Below the pieces are notes generated by a model, which saw only the letters and a list, made by a program, of their open reading frames with translations, was not told the origin of the DNA and searched no databases. The translations under genes were made by a program, and so were the position numbers. Positions 22,560 through 33,427 of a stretch of DNA of 64,000 nt are shown here, in pieces. Numbering within the stretch: position 1 is the first letter of the stretch; each line of letters begins with the position of its first letter. Origin of the DNA: Azorinus chamasolen. Taxonomy: Eukaryota; Mollusca; Bivalvia; Cardiida; Solecurtidae. The DNA lies in NCBI GenBank assembly GCA_963576725.1, contig OY755244.1, forward strand, positions 82,517,121 to 82,581,120. The letters run 5' to 3'.

Positions 22560-22832
22560 ATCCGTTGCATTTTTGTGCCCCATCATCACCCCACATGACC
22601 CAAATATATGTTTGTGCTTCCCACCCCACCCCAGTATCTAAATTGGGGTGCACAACCTTATAACTAACTGTTAGAGATAGAGACTTCATTCTTGACATTT
22701 ATGCTCATTTCATAAAGCCGCAACATTTGAGTTGTGCCATGTTATGATCAAAGTCAAACTTTAAGGTCAAATGTCAGAATTATAGATCAAAGGATCTGTT
22801 TGGAGCATAGTGTCTAACAAACACAAATCTTG
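22560..22832 (+). repeat. Hairpin-element 3' part
   Basis: 'TAGAGATAGAGACTTCATTC', 'AAAGTCAAACTTTAAGGTC' and the end TAACAAACACAAAT plus CTTG match the 8070-8724 element. Confidence 0.55.
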
Positions 22833-22989
22833 TTAATCTTGTGATGGGGGGGGGGGGTCATTAGCTTATGTCCTACAATTAAAACCTCGCTCATTCATAT
22901 TTTACTACAGAAGAATTGAGAACTTTTAAGCTGGTGACTACCTAAAGCAGAGAAGAACTCATGCAGAAAGCTCCCAATGGATACTCCTG

Positions 22990-23058
22990 CATTAAGCTGC
23001 CACCTGCATTAAGCTGCCACCTGCATTAAGCTGCCACCTACATTAAGCTGCCACCTGT
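22990..23058. repeat. 17-bp tandem repeat, 4 copies
   Basis: CATTAAGCTGCCACCTG repeated four times with one substitution. The motif is also found inside the 28526 and 32931 MITEs, suggesting this is a relic of a related element. Confidence 0.8.
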
Positions 23059-23542
23059 CTTAACAACCAATCATGATACTAATTTGAGTGTTTGAATTGT
23101 CAATATTTTTCTGTATACCAGATGTACACTGTCCATTTACCAGACCCAATGACTTTCTTATAGAAACAATGAAATATTGTGTCCTGTATGTGTGCTGTAT
23201 GTGCAGTTTGTAACTATTTACCATATGAATATTCTTGTAAGAAATAATGACTTTGAATATTAATTAGTTGATCCAGTAAAACTCCTCTTTACTGAACATT
23301 CAAATTAGTATCAGTGTCGGTCTGTATGACAAGTGGCAGCACCCTTGGATGCTTTCTTCATGACTTTTATCCTGCATTAAGTAGCCACCTGCCTAAATAG
23401 ATCAAAATTTTCTTTATTAGAATTCCAGTTTAGAGAGGTCTTACTGTATTGGACTATGAACACAAGGCTGTTTGGCGTTTGCATACATGTATACTGTAGA
23501 ATCAGATATGGTGTATATCCTTCCAGAAGTAAACAGCCAACT

Positions 23543-24422
23543 GTAATCAGAGAGTGACAGAAAACACCAGAGAATAGTGTTTTACTGTAATCGGAAGGTG
23601 ACAGAAAACACCAGAGAATAGTGTTTTAATGTAATCAGAGAGTGACAGAAAACACCAGAGAATAGTGTTTTAATGTAATCAGAGAGTGACAGAAAACACC
23701 AGAGAATAGTGTTTTACTGTAATCGGAAGGTGACAGAAAACACCAGAGAATAGTGTTTTAATGTAATCAGAGAGTGACAGAAAACACCAGAGAATAGTGT
23801 TTTAATGTAATCAGAGAGTGACAGAAAACACCAGAGAATAGTGTTTTACTGTAATCGGAAGGTGACAGAAAACACCAGAGAATAGTGTTTTAATGTAATC
23901 AGAGAGTGACAGAAAACACCAGAGAATAGTGTTTTACTGTAATCGGAAGGTGACAGAAAACACCAGAGAATAGTGTTTTAATGTAATCAGAGAGTGACAG
24001 AAAACACCAGAGAATAGTGTTTTAATGTAATCAGAAGGTGACAGAAAACACCAGAGAATAGTGTTTTAATGTAATCAGAGAGTGACAGAAAACACCAGAG
24101 AATAGTGTTTTACTGTAATCGGAAGGTGACAGAAAACACCAGAGAATAGTGTTTTAATGTAATCAGAGAGTGACAGAAAACACCAGAGAATAGTGTTTTA
24201 CTGTAATCGGAAGGTGACAGAAAACACCAGAGAATAGTGTTTTAATGTAATCAGAGAGTGACAGAAAACACCAGAGAATAGTGTTTTACTGTAATCGGAA
24301 GGTGACAGAAAACACCAGAGAATAGTGTTTTAATGTAATCAGAGAGTGACAGAAAACACCAGAGAATAGTGTTTTAATGTAATCAGAAGGTGACAGAAAA
24401 CACCAGAGAATAGTGTTTTAAT
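23543..24422. repeat. 44-bp minisatellite, 20 copies, two unit types
   Basis: Exactly 20 units of 44 bp with no length change. Type A begins GTAATCAGAGAGTGAC; type B begins GTAATCGGAAGGTGAC (or CAGAAGG). Order: A B A A B A A B A B A B' A B A B A B A B'. The unit ends ACT before B and usually AAT before A. Confidence 0.95.
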
Positions 24423-24622
24423 GTAATCACTTAGTTTAAAATTAGATACAACAATTTGCAGGAAAATAAAGATAGGAAAACTCTAAATGCATATAACAGA
24501 CTAAATAACAGCTCAAAAATACAAGTCATTGCAAAAGCTTCGGTCTCCTCACAATATTACCAATGTTGGTTTCAATCAAGATGTTTCTAAAATTACACTT
24601 TTGTATCTGACAGTTCCTTTAA

Positions 24623-24838
24623 CCCTTTACTCCATGAATATTCATGTAACAAATAATGGCATTGTGAATATTAATTAGCTGAATTTTTATAATGACACCT
24701 ATATGCACAGTAAGCTTTGGCCATGGCAGAAATTGTAGAATCAGATCTTCATAATTTCACAGCTCAGACAGGAGTCCTCTAATCTGGGTCTACTCTATTT
24801 GCAAAGGCATTAAAAGGTGTACTTGTAGAGTAAAGGTT
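24623..24838. mobile_element. TTAACCC-family MITE
   Basis: TTAA (24619-24622) then CCCTTTACTCCATGAATATT. AATTGTAGAATCAGATC is internal and the core near 24765-24790 is shortened. The right end is decayed (TAGAGTAAAGG). Confidence 0.7.
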
Positions 24839-25147
24839 TTTTCCAAATACAGTGTCAAGTGTCAAACAGTTTGGACCCTGATTGGATGCAGAGTATTTCG
24901 GCATCTCATCTGGATCCAAACTGTTTGCAAAGTTCATCTACTTTGGTCCATATGATTAATGACTTTTTTAATTTTGCATTTTCATGAACTGACAAATAGA
25001 TTATTATTCAAGCATAATTTCCCTTCCATGCATACGCATGTTCATCATCAGAAATGAAAAGGACAAGCAGAGACAAATATCAATCAACCATAAAAGAACA
25101 AACATGTTTGAAAACAACATAAACCTTTACCTCACACAAACACTTTT

Positions 25148-25298
25148 TAACAAGTTTGCAAGCAAAGGAAACCTAGATCAGACGGCTCCTTAAGAAGCCA
25201 TTTGATCAGGGTCTGCTGTGTTTGCTTATCTGATTCTACACTTTCTGCCAGGATGACTTTCCTGTGTCCACGTGCTATTATAAAAACTGCTAATTAGG
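25148..25298. mobile_element. TTAACCC-family MITE fragment, opposite orientation
   Basis: Core AGATCAGACGGCTCCTTAAG and its complement, then TTCTACACTTTCTGCCAGG and CACGTGCTATTATAAAAAC, the reversed internal blocks. Confidence 0.6.
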
Positions 25299-25301
25299 GT
25301 C

Positions 25302-25880
25302 CTGCATTGAAATTGCAATGCCCTATAGGAATCACATTTTCTGTCCGTCCGTCCGTCAACAATTTTGATGTGACACAATAACTCAAACAGTAATTCATAT
25401 ATTGGTTTCATATTAAGAGCATATGCTTAGAATCATCAGAGGAAGAAGCCTATAGTTTTTGGGTTGAATCAGATCACTATGTCTAGAGTTGTCTGCCCTT
25501 GATTCTTCAAAAATACTGTCAACACTTTTGATGTGACGCGATAACTCAAACAGTACTTCATATATTGGTTTCATAATAAGGGCATATGCTTAGTATCATC
25601 AGAGGAAGACGCCTATAGGTTTTGGATTGAATCAGATCACTATGTTTAGAGTTATCTGCCCTTCATTCATCCAAAATGCCATAAACTTTTGTCAACACTG
25701 GTGATGTGACGTGATAACTCAAACAGTACTTCACATATTTGGTTTATAATAAGGGCATATGCTTAGTATTATGAGAGGAAGAAACCTATAGTTTTGGGTT
25801 TGAATGAGATCACCATGTCCAGAGTTATGATATCTGCCCCTGATTTATCAAAAATGCCACAATTTCAACAAAAGATCATC
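25302..25880 (+). repeat. Hairpin-headed element ('CTGCATTGAAATTGCA' type)
   Basis: The head palindrome TGCATTGAAATTGCAATGC is at 25304-25322. GTCCGTCCGTCCGTC follows, then three 150-160-bp units sharing 'GATGTGAC(A/G)C(A/G)ATAACTCAAAC' and 'CATCAGAGGAAGA'. A fragment also lies inside 18422-18719. Confidence 0.7.
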
Positions 25881-25997
25881 TGCAGGGCCCTCTCTGACTG
25901 AGTCAGTTTTCTAGATAATATTTATAGCCATTATATTTTACATGAACATTCATGAGGTAATGATTTAAATTAAGCAATGTTTGAAAGTAATGGAGAT

Positions 25998-26283
25998 TTC
26001 TACACATTCACCCATACACAATGTTTTGCAGGGCCTGGAGAGAGGGACATGTTATTGTTAAACATTCACCCATACATAATGTTTTGCAGGGCCTGGAGAG
26101 AGGGACATGAGATTGTTACACATTCACCCATACATAATGTTTTGCAGGGCCTGGAGAGAGGGACATGAGATTGTTACACATTCACCCATACACACTGTTT
26201 TGCAGGGCCTGGAGAGAGGGACATGATATTTCTACACATTCACCCATACATAATGTTTTGCAGGGCCTGGAGAGAGGGACATG
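25998..26283. repeat. 58-bp tandem repeat containing the exon 5 splice acceptor, 5 copies
   Basis: The block 'TTTTGCAG|GGCCTGGAGAGAG' (acceptor plus first exon bases) occurs with its AG ending at 26031, 26089, 26147, 26205 and 26263, an exact 58-bp period. The unit spans intron tail (ACATTCACCCATACA), acceptor and 20-odd coding bases. Only the last copy continues into a coding exon. Confidence 0.95.
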
Positions 26284-26446
26284 TTATTGATGCACCACAG
26301 TATAGGTGTCCAGTGGCTAGACGGCTCACAGGAGAAACGCTATGTCAGTCTTGTCGTGTATGGGGACTCAGGTGAAGGAGGCTATTCCGCCATGGCCAAG
26401 ACTGTCGGCCTGCCCACTGGCATTGCCACTAAAATGCTTTTAGGAG
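26264..26446 (+). CDS. AASS: AASS exon 5 of 6 in window
   Basis: Encodes GPGERDMLLMHHSIG...VVYGDSG...YSAMAKTVGLPTGIATKMLLGG. 'GPGE(R/K)DM', 'YGD' and 'SAMAKTVGLP...A.KMLL' are the strongest family signature in the window (saccharopine dehydrogenase C-terminal domain, close to the C-terminus). Acceptor TTTTGCAG, donor GGAG|GTATGT. It opens with two bases completing a glycine codon and ends with one. Its acceptor is the fifth copy of a 58-bp repeat; the other acceptor copies give frameshifts or an early stop. Confidence 0.95.
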
Positions 26447-26553
26447 GTATGTTAGTCTTTATCTCTTTGCACACCAAGTAATTTTCTGCAAAATATATCA
26501 TCTGTTGCAATTCTCAAACTTAACTTTTCTGCCATTACTACCCAGAAATACAG

Positions 26554-28428
26554 TCCCAGAGTGTCACAGAGTATAAATGCTGATGAGGTGACACAGTGAC
26601 AGAGTGTCACAGAGTATAAATGCTGATGAGGTGACACAGTGACAGAGTGTCACAGAGTATAAATGCTGATGAGGTGACACAGTGACAGAGTGTCACAGAG
26701 TATAAATGCTGATGAGGTGACACATATACAGAGTGTCACAGAATATAAATGCTGATGAGCTGACACAGTGACAGAGTGTCACAGAGTATAAATGCTGATG
26801 AGGTGACACAGTGACAGGGTGTCACAGAGTATAAATGCTGATGAGGTGACACAGTGACAGAGTGTCACAGAGTATAAATGCTGATGAGCTGACAGAGTGT
26901 CACAGAGTATAAATGCTGATGAGGTGACACAGTGACAGAGTGTCACAGAGTATAAATGCTGGTGAGGTGACACATATACAGAGTGTCACAGAATATAAAT
27001 GCTGATGAGCTGACAGTGTCCCATAGTATAAATGCTGATGAGGTGACAGAGTGTCCCAGAGTATAAATGCTGATGAGCTGACACAGTGACAGAGTGTCAC
27101 AGAGTATAAATGCTGATGAGGTGACACAGTGACAGAGTGTCACAGAGTATAAATGCTGATGAGCTGACACAGTGACAGAGTGTCCCAGAGTATAAATGCT
27201 GATGAGGTGACACAGTGACAGAGTGTCACAGAGTATAACAGCTGATGAGGTGACACAGTGACAGAGTGTCACAGAGTATAAATGCTGATGAGGTGACACA
27301 GTGACAGAGTGTCACAGAGTATAAATGCTGATGAGGTGACACAGTCCCAGAGTGTCACAGAGTATAAATGCTGATGAGCTGACACAGTGACAGAGTGTCA
27401 CAGAGTATAAATGCTGATGAGGTGACACAGTCCCAGAGTGTCACAGAGTATAAATGCTGATGAGCTGACACAGTGACAGAGTGTCACAGAGTATAAATGC
27501 TGATGAGGTGACACAGTCCCAGAGTGTCACAGAGTATAAATGCTGATGAGGTGACACAGTGACAGAGTGTCACAGAGTATAAATGCTGATGAGGTGACAC
27601 AGTGACAGAGTGTCACAGAGTATAAATGCTGATGAGGTGACACAGTGACAGAGTGTCCCAGAGTATAAATGCTGATGAGCTGACACAGTGACAGGGTTTC
27701 ACAGAGTATAAATGCTGATGAGGTGACACAGTGACAGAGTGTCACAGAGTATAAATGCTGATGAGGTGACACAGTGACAGAGTGTCACAGAGTATAAATG
27801 CTGATGAGGTGACACAGTGACAGAGTGTCCCAGAGTATAAATGCTGATGAGGTGACACAGTGACAGAGTGTCACAGAGTATAAATGCTGATGAGCTGACA
27901 CAGTGACAGAGTGTCACAGAGTATAAATGCTGATGAGCTGACACAGTGACAGAGTGTCACAGAGTATAAATGCTGATGAGCTGACACAGTGACAGAGTGT
28001 CCCAGAGTATAAATGCTGATGAGGTGACACAGTGACAGAGTGTCACAGAGTATAAATGCTGATGAGGTGACAGAGTGTCACAGAGTATAAATGCTGATGA
28101 GCTGACACAGTGACAGAGTGTCACAGAGTATAAATGACACAGTGACAGAGTGTCACAGAGTATAAATGCTGGTGAGGTGACACAGTGACAGAGTGTCCCA
28201 GAGTATAAATGCTGATGAGGTGACACAGTGACAGAGTGTCACAGAGTATAAATGCTGATGAGCTGATACAGTGACAGAGTGTCACAGAGTATAAATGACA
28301 CAGTGACAGAGTGTCACAGAGTATAAATGCTGATGAGGTGACACAGTGACAGAGTGTCCCAGAGTATAAATGCTGATGAGCTGACAGTGTCACAGAGTAT
28401 AAATGCTGATGAGCTGACAAGTAATGCA
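26554..28428. repeat. 43-bp minisatellite, about 43 units
   Basis: GAGTGTCACAGAGTATAAAT recurs every 43 bp, with some shortened units and G/C variation at 'GATGAGSTGACA'. The unit holds complementary stretches (TGACACAGTGACAGAGTGTCA-like) that could form a short hairpin. It starts about 110 nt after the exon 5 donor and fills 1.9 kb of the last intron. Many short minus-strand ORFs are artefacts. Confidence 0.95.
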
Positions 28429-28525
28429 GCATCTCATCAGCTTCTATATTGTTCCATACATGTTAGACTGCCTGCTAGCATTCCATAGTAGTTTTATGCC
28501 TTTAACCCTTTACCTCAAAGAATTA

Positions 28526-28730
28526 CAGTAGAACCTGTCTTAAGCGACCATAAAAACAGGTCAAATTATGGGTCAGTAGGGCAGGTGGTAGCTTAATGCA
28601 GGTCAAAAGTAATGCAAAAGGCTCCTATTGGAGCTTTTTTGCATTACTTTTGCCATGCATTAAGCAACCACCTGCTTTTTAAGATATCTGCGTCCAATCA
28701 ATTCAAAGTCGCTTAAGACAGGTTGTACTG
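28526..28730. mobile_element. pogo/Tigger-like MITE, 205 bp
   Basis: CAGTAGAACCTGTCTTAAGC at the left is matched by the complement of CTTAAGACAGGTTGTACTG at the right. Left flank TA; right flank CA. An inner inverted repeat (TTAATGCAGGTCAAAAGTAA and complement) fills the middle. Confidence 0.8.
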
Positions 28731-28731
28731 C

Positions 28732-29048
28732 ACCTATTGACACCTTTGCCAACAGAGTAGACCAAGATCAGATAGAAGTCCCATAGGAGCTGTCTGATCA
28801 GGGCCTGTCCTGTTTGTTTATACAATATTAGATCTGATTCTATACTATTTTGCATGTCTATGTAATCATTTGTTTTATATAACAATATAAAATAATTAGT
28901 TAACCCTTTAATTAGATACACAGTCCTTTTAATACCAACCCTTTAATTAGATACACAGTCCTTTTAATACCTCTGCAAAATTCCTGTGCTAATTTGCCAT
29001 ATTCATGATGTTATTATTTCTTACATGAATATTCATGGAGTCGAGGGT
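28732..29048. mobile_element. TTAACCC-family MITE pieces
   Basis: A reversed core at 28745-28820 (AGATAGAAGTCCCATAGG) is followed by two 33-bp copies of ACCCTTTAATTAGATACACAG near 28902-28968. Then comes a right end TTACATGAATATTCATGGAG...GGGTTA at 29048. Confidence 0.6.
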
Positions 29049-29131
29049 TAGTTAGTGCTCATAATGGGTGAAGTCTGCGATGAATATTCATGGAGTACAG
29101 GGTAAATGATGACGGGGAGGATTACTATGTG

Positions 29132-29268
29132 TGTGTTTGTCCATCTGTCAGCCGTCTATTTGTCCTCTGTCAGCCATCTATTTGTCCATCTGTCAGCCGT
29201 CTATTTGTCCTCTGTCAGCCGTCTATTTGTCCATCTGTCAGCCGTCTATTTGTCCATTTGTCACATTT
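29132..29268. repeat. 45-bp tandem repeat of alternating 24/21-bp subunits
   Basis: TGTCCATCTGTCAGCCGTC and the shortened TGTCCTCTGTCAGCCGTC alternate, about six subunits. It looks like an expansion of the GTCCGTC lead-in of a hairpin-headed element. Confidence 0.75.
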
Positions 29269-29508
29269 TTGGGCAACTCTTTTTTCATTACACTTCTGTT
29301 ACCAGGTGACACATAGGTTCCCTCTAATACTTCTGTTGAAAAAAAATGGACTGCTTTATTAATCAAACTATATGTCCCAGTTTTTCAAGGAATATTGGGA
29401 ATTAATTGTTACTTCCGTATTGTTGATCCGAGTGTGTGTCTGTGGGTCAAGATTTGTTTTCAATAGTTTGCTGTGATCATGATGTCCTGAGATTCTGCAC
29501 ACATATAT

Positions 29509-29830
29509 TAAACCTTTAGTCCATAGATACACCTTTTAACACCTTTGTCAACAGATTAGATGTCTCCTAATGAAGATGGCTGATCAGGGCCTGCTTGTTT
29601 GCTTATGGAATAATATAGGTCTGATTTAAACGTTTCTGCAATGGCCAAAAACTCCTTGATACTTCCTGTTATAGAGATGACTTTTGGCACCTTTTTAAAA
29701 AGATTAGACTCACGTCAGACAGCTCCTGTAGGACCTGTCATGATCAGGGTCTGCTCTGTCTGCTTATGGAATTGTAGAGATCTGACTTTGATGTTTCTGT
29801 CACAGCCAAAAATCAATTGTTAATGTGTAA
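29509..29830. mobile_element. Two TTAACCC-family MITE fragments
   Basis: First copy 29509-29650 (CTTTAGTCCATAGATACACC, GATCAGGGCCTGCTTG). Second copy 29660-29830 (core near 29715-29755, CTGACTTTGATGTTTCTGTC). Both in the 'GATCAGGGTCTGCTCTGT' orientation. Confidence 0.55.
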
Positions 29831-29867
29831 CTATAAAACTTCAATCCATGGATATTTATTCAGTCAT

Positions 29868-30428
29868 TATGTCTCCCCCGTTTATGGGGAGACATATTGT
29901 TATACCCACACAAACGAAGTTTGAGAGGGGGTATATAGGAGTCACTGTCGGTTGGTCGGTAGGTCGGTTGGTCCATCCGTCTGTGGCAGATTCTCCGTGG
30001 TATGTCTGTCCGTGGCACAACGTAGTTAAGTCCACTTATTAGTCAAGCATTTTGACAGAATTATGGCCCTTTTTATCTTAATTGTTTTTGGTTAAGGTTT
30101 TTGTTAAAGTCCACTTATCTTCATAACCCTTTGGGATAAAGCTTTAAAACCTTACACACTTGTTCACCTTCACAAGCTTCCTCTGTAGGCAAGAATACAT
30201 AACTCTGTCAAGCATTTTGACAGAATTGTGGCCCTTTTTAACTAAGAATTTTGGTTGAGGTTTTTGTTAAAGTCCTAAATTTTCTTAATCCTGTGAGATA
30301 TTGCTTTGAAACTTGGAACACTTGTTCACCATAACAAGTTTCATCTGTAGGCAAAAACAAACATTTAGTTAATTCTTAATGTAATGTTCTTAGTAGAAAA
30401 GGTTTAAAGAGTAATTACCCTTTATTAT
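29868..30428 (+). repeat. Hairpin-headed elements
   Basis: A head-only fragment GTCTCCCCCGTTTATGGGGAGAC at 29870 is followed by a TATACCCACACAAAC / GTTTGAGAGGGGGTATA head (29900-29935). Body units with 'AAGCATTTTGACAGAATT' and 'TTGGTTAAGGTTTTTGTTAAAG' follow. Confidence 0.6.
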
Positions 30429-30830
30429 TTTTATACCCCCCCCCCCCACAACAAAGTTTTTTGGGGGTATACTGGAATCAGGTTGTCCGTCTGTCCGTCC
30501 ATCCATCTGTCTGTCCATTCGTCCGTCTACCTGTCCATCCGTGGACACAATTTTGTCCGGCCTTCTTCTTCTACAGTTTTGCTTCAATATTGTTGAAAGT
30601 TCATCTATAGCTTTATGAGCATATAAACCTGTGCATCACATATTTCCAGTATGATCAGGCTACTACTTCAGGAGTTATCTCCCCCTTTTATTCCCCTACC
30701 AATGTTTTCTGGTTTTCTGGACTTTTTATGGAGGTGGCTGGAGATATCAACTCTATATTTAGTAAACAGCTAAATCTAGATAAATTACAGCTTATGATCC
30801 AATCTCAGTCCGGTTGAATAATTATTTCTT
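30429..30830 (+). repeat. Hairpin-headed element ('TATACCCCC' type)
   Basis: The head TTTATACCCCCCCCCCCC / TTTTTTGGGGGTATA is at 30431-30471. It is followed by GTCCGTCTGTCCGTCCATCC and one or two decayed body units. Confidence 0.6.
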
Positions 30831-31191
30831 TTGGGGTTTACACTTCACAAAATAAACTTATTAGATGACATTAGCCGTATTCGACTGGGCTTTTTCTTGC
30901 TATTCCGTCACATAAACTTCTCCCACCTACTGAATTCAACCAATCAAATTATAGTTTATGGATTAACTTTACCTTGCATTACTCAACAATCTCAACGGTC
31001 TTCAACCCGTGTTGCATGATTTTTTTTCGTTGCTCAACGTTTATTGTATTCGACTGGGAATTGTTTTCGTTGCTTATTGATACATGCCCAGTCAAATATG
31101 GCTATTGTCTGGCAGCAGCCATAACACTTCTATGAATTTTAACTTATCTCCCTTTTTGGACTTGACAATATTTGGTAAAAGTTGCTTTATA

Positions 31192-32307
31192 CAGTATATT
31201 GGCGATATTTCGAGCACCATCGGGAATCGGCAAAAAACTCGGATTATCGCGATGCTCGAAAGAACCGAGAGTATTTTATGTCATTTCCAAGAGCATTGTT
31301 TGACGACGAGAGGAAGCGTATTTCTTCACAGTAAACTGTTTTAACATTATCATAAACTTCAATGCATGTATAGTTAATCGATTCTTCCCTTATATAAGTG
31401 ATAACAGAAAACACCATTCACTTCGGCGACCGAAGTTTCAGTATAATTTGTATGGGTCCGTTCAACGGACCCTTCACAAAAAACTCAAAACTTGTTTCAA
31501 ACCATTTAGACATACCTAGAACAGTCGTAGCGTATAGCGTTGTGTTGTTTATTTTGCATATTTTTCCATTAGTCGACATTAATTTAGTTGTTGGTGCTGA
31601 GTTGGGTGCACAAACAAACAGTTTCGTTCCCGTGCTGTTTCGTAGTAAGGAAAATCGGGGCGAGTGACCAAATTAATTAATAACCGGAACACTCGGCTTT
31701 TTTCGTCTGACATAGTTAGTCTCGTTCATCTCTCGTAGCAAGAGTCTGCATGGATGAGACTGTCTAAAAGTAGCAAAAATATTGCGAATTTCAAAGCACT
31801 ACACGAAAAGCACTGCACTATTACAAAATTTAAAGCAGAAAGACTTTACATGGCACACATTCAGCGGTACCGAAAAATCACTACACGTGTGCGAGCGTAT
31901 GCAAATTATGAGTGTGACTCATTGTTTATTAAGACTTCAGTCTATTAAATTCTCATCATTATTTACACCAAAGTAAAGTCTGCATTCAATGATTGTGTTA
32001 TTCACACATTTGGAAGATCTAATGCCCCATAGACGGATCTTTCAAACGGTCACGACAACGTATCGAGAAGGTGTGAATAATTACCTCGGAGGTGGGAAAA
32101 CACCGTGCTCGAATTAATCAATCAATAAAGGGAACCAGAATGATCCGCGGGACCAGCACACATGCTCGAATTTTCGGATTATCGCTATTCGGATTATTGC
32201 AGGTATTTTCAATGAGATTTGATAGAATTTGAGCCGGGACCTCAACATTCCCTCGGAATAAGCGGGTATCTCGGAAAAACGAGAGTCGAAATAACGCCGT
32301 TATACTG
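31192..32307. mobile_element. pogo/Tigger-like element, ~1.1 kb, no intact transposase
   Basis: CAGTATATTGGCGATATTTC at the left and the near-complement of GAAATAACGCCGTTATACTG at the right, flanked by TA on both sides. Inner stretches share CGGATTATCGC in opposite orientation. Two overlapping 64-codon ORFs near 31754-31976 have no recognised domain. Confidence 0.6.
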
Positions 32308-32727
32308 TATATGTTTGTGATTGATATTGGATTGAATATTACATGTTAGAAGTGATATATTTGAATCAATAAGTATGATATACAGGTTCTTGTTAAATTG
32401 TGACAGAGTTCAACTGGTTAGGGACTATGGCATTACTTTCAATATTGTGTGGATAATAACTCATGAAAGGGTCTTATTTCTCTGAATTCTGAATTATTCT
32501 TCATTTTTCTTTATTGCTGAACATCTTGGGTTAGGTTGGGGCATTAGTCTTTTTAAATCTCTTCATGTTTCTGTATGTACATATGTTCAGATTGATGATA
32601 GGTGTTCTTACAAGCAGCCAGGAGGGGGTATTCGTTAGCATTTGGCTTACAGTTCTAGTTTGGAAAAGACCCATGGCAAATTATAACGAATGATGGGCAC
32701 ACATGGAACGTCCTCTTTACATTGCAG

Positions 32728-32843
32728 GGGAGATACAGAAGAAAGGTTTGGTGACTCCATTGGCCCGTAGCACATATCACCCGATGCTTGGTCGCCTAAA
32801 ACAGGAGGGAATAGCTGGAAAGGAGTTGATAGTTCCTCAGTAA
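32728..32843 (+). CDS. AASS: AASS terminal exon (6 of 6 in window)
   Basis: Encodes GEIQKKGLVTPLARSTYHP MLGRLKQEGI...IVPQ and a TAA stop at 32841-32843. 'GEI..KGL..P......Y.P.L.RLK.EGI' matches the C-terminus of AASS. The acceptor is TTACATTGCAG, entering with two bases in phase with exon 5. The six exons total 768 nt (255 residues plus stop), about the last quarter of a protein that is about 926 residues in human. The end of the gene is complete. Confidence 0.93.
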
Positions 32844-32930
32844 CTACTGAAATACTCCAGTTATACTATGCCAAGGGACATAATTCAGAGAGTTCCTGAA
32901 ATTTCCTACATCACAAGTATTTATGATATA

Positions 32931-33236
32931 CAGTTGAACTTCGATATCTCGAACTCAGATAACTCAAACTGGGATAACTCGAACTAAAAGTTCAGTCCTT
33001 CAAAATTTAAATTACAGAATTGTTCTAAGATAATTATAACATTGCGCATATCTAGACGGCTTAATGCAGGTCGAAAGTAATACTGAAGGCTCCTGTAGGA
33101 GCTTTCACCAATACTTTAGGCCTGCATTAAGCTGTGAACTTGACAAATGTTTCAGATTAGGAATCGGATGACTCGAACCTGTTATATCAAAGAATTTTTA
33201 TGGTCCCTGGAAGTTTGAGATATAGAAGTTCAACTG
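32931..33236. mobile_element. pogo/Tigger-like MITE, 306 bp, in probable AASS 3' UTR
   Basis: CAGTTGAACTTCGATATCTC at the left and its near-complement at the right, flanked by TA (32929-32930 and 33237-33238). The inner inverted repeat GGCTTAATGCAGGTCGAAAG / CTGCATTAAGC surrounds CTCCTGTAGGAGC. It begins 87 nt after the AASS stop codon. Confidence 0.85.
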
Positions 33237-33409
33237 TACATGAGAACAACAGGCGATATTGAACATCGATGTTTGACTGGTATTGGCTGACTGGTATTGG
33301 CTGAATGGTATCGGCTGACTGGTATTAAGATACCAGTGGAAAGACCTGAAGATTTTATGTAAACACACACGAAAATATATTATTATTATATGTGGATATG
33401 TTAAGTTCA

Positions 33410-33415
33410 AATAAA
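33410..33415 (+). terminator. AASS: Candidate AASS poly(A) signal
   Basis: AATAAA about 570 nt after the AASS stop, just before the next MITE. It is the first canonical signal seen after the stop; cleavage would fall near 33430. Confidence 0.4.
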
Positions 33416-33427
33416 CTTCTAAGTTAA

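Noticed and set aside
23543..24422. Regular array resembling a CRISPR
   Set aside because: Units are contiguous with no unique spacers, in an intron of a eukaryotic gene. The same holds for all other arrays here.
26452..28432. Series of 61-118-codon minus-strand ORFs
   Set aside because: They are readings of the 43-bp minisatellite, broken wherever unit phase changes.
31754..31976. Two overlapping 64-codon ORFs as a transposase remnant
   Set aside because: They lie inside a pogo-like TIR element, but I see no helix-turn-helix or DDE motif; unsupported as a gene.
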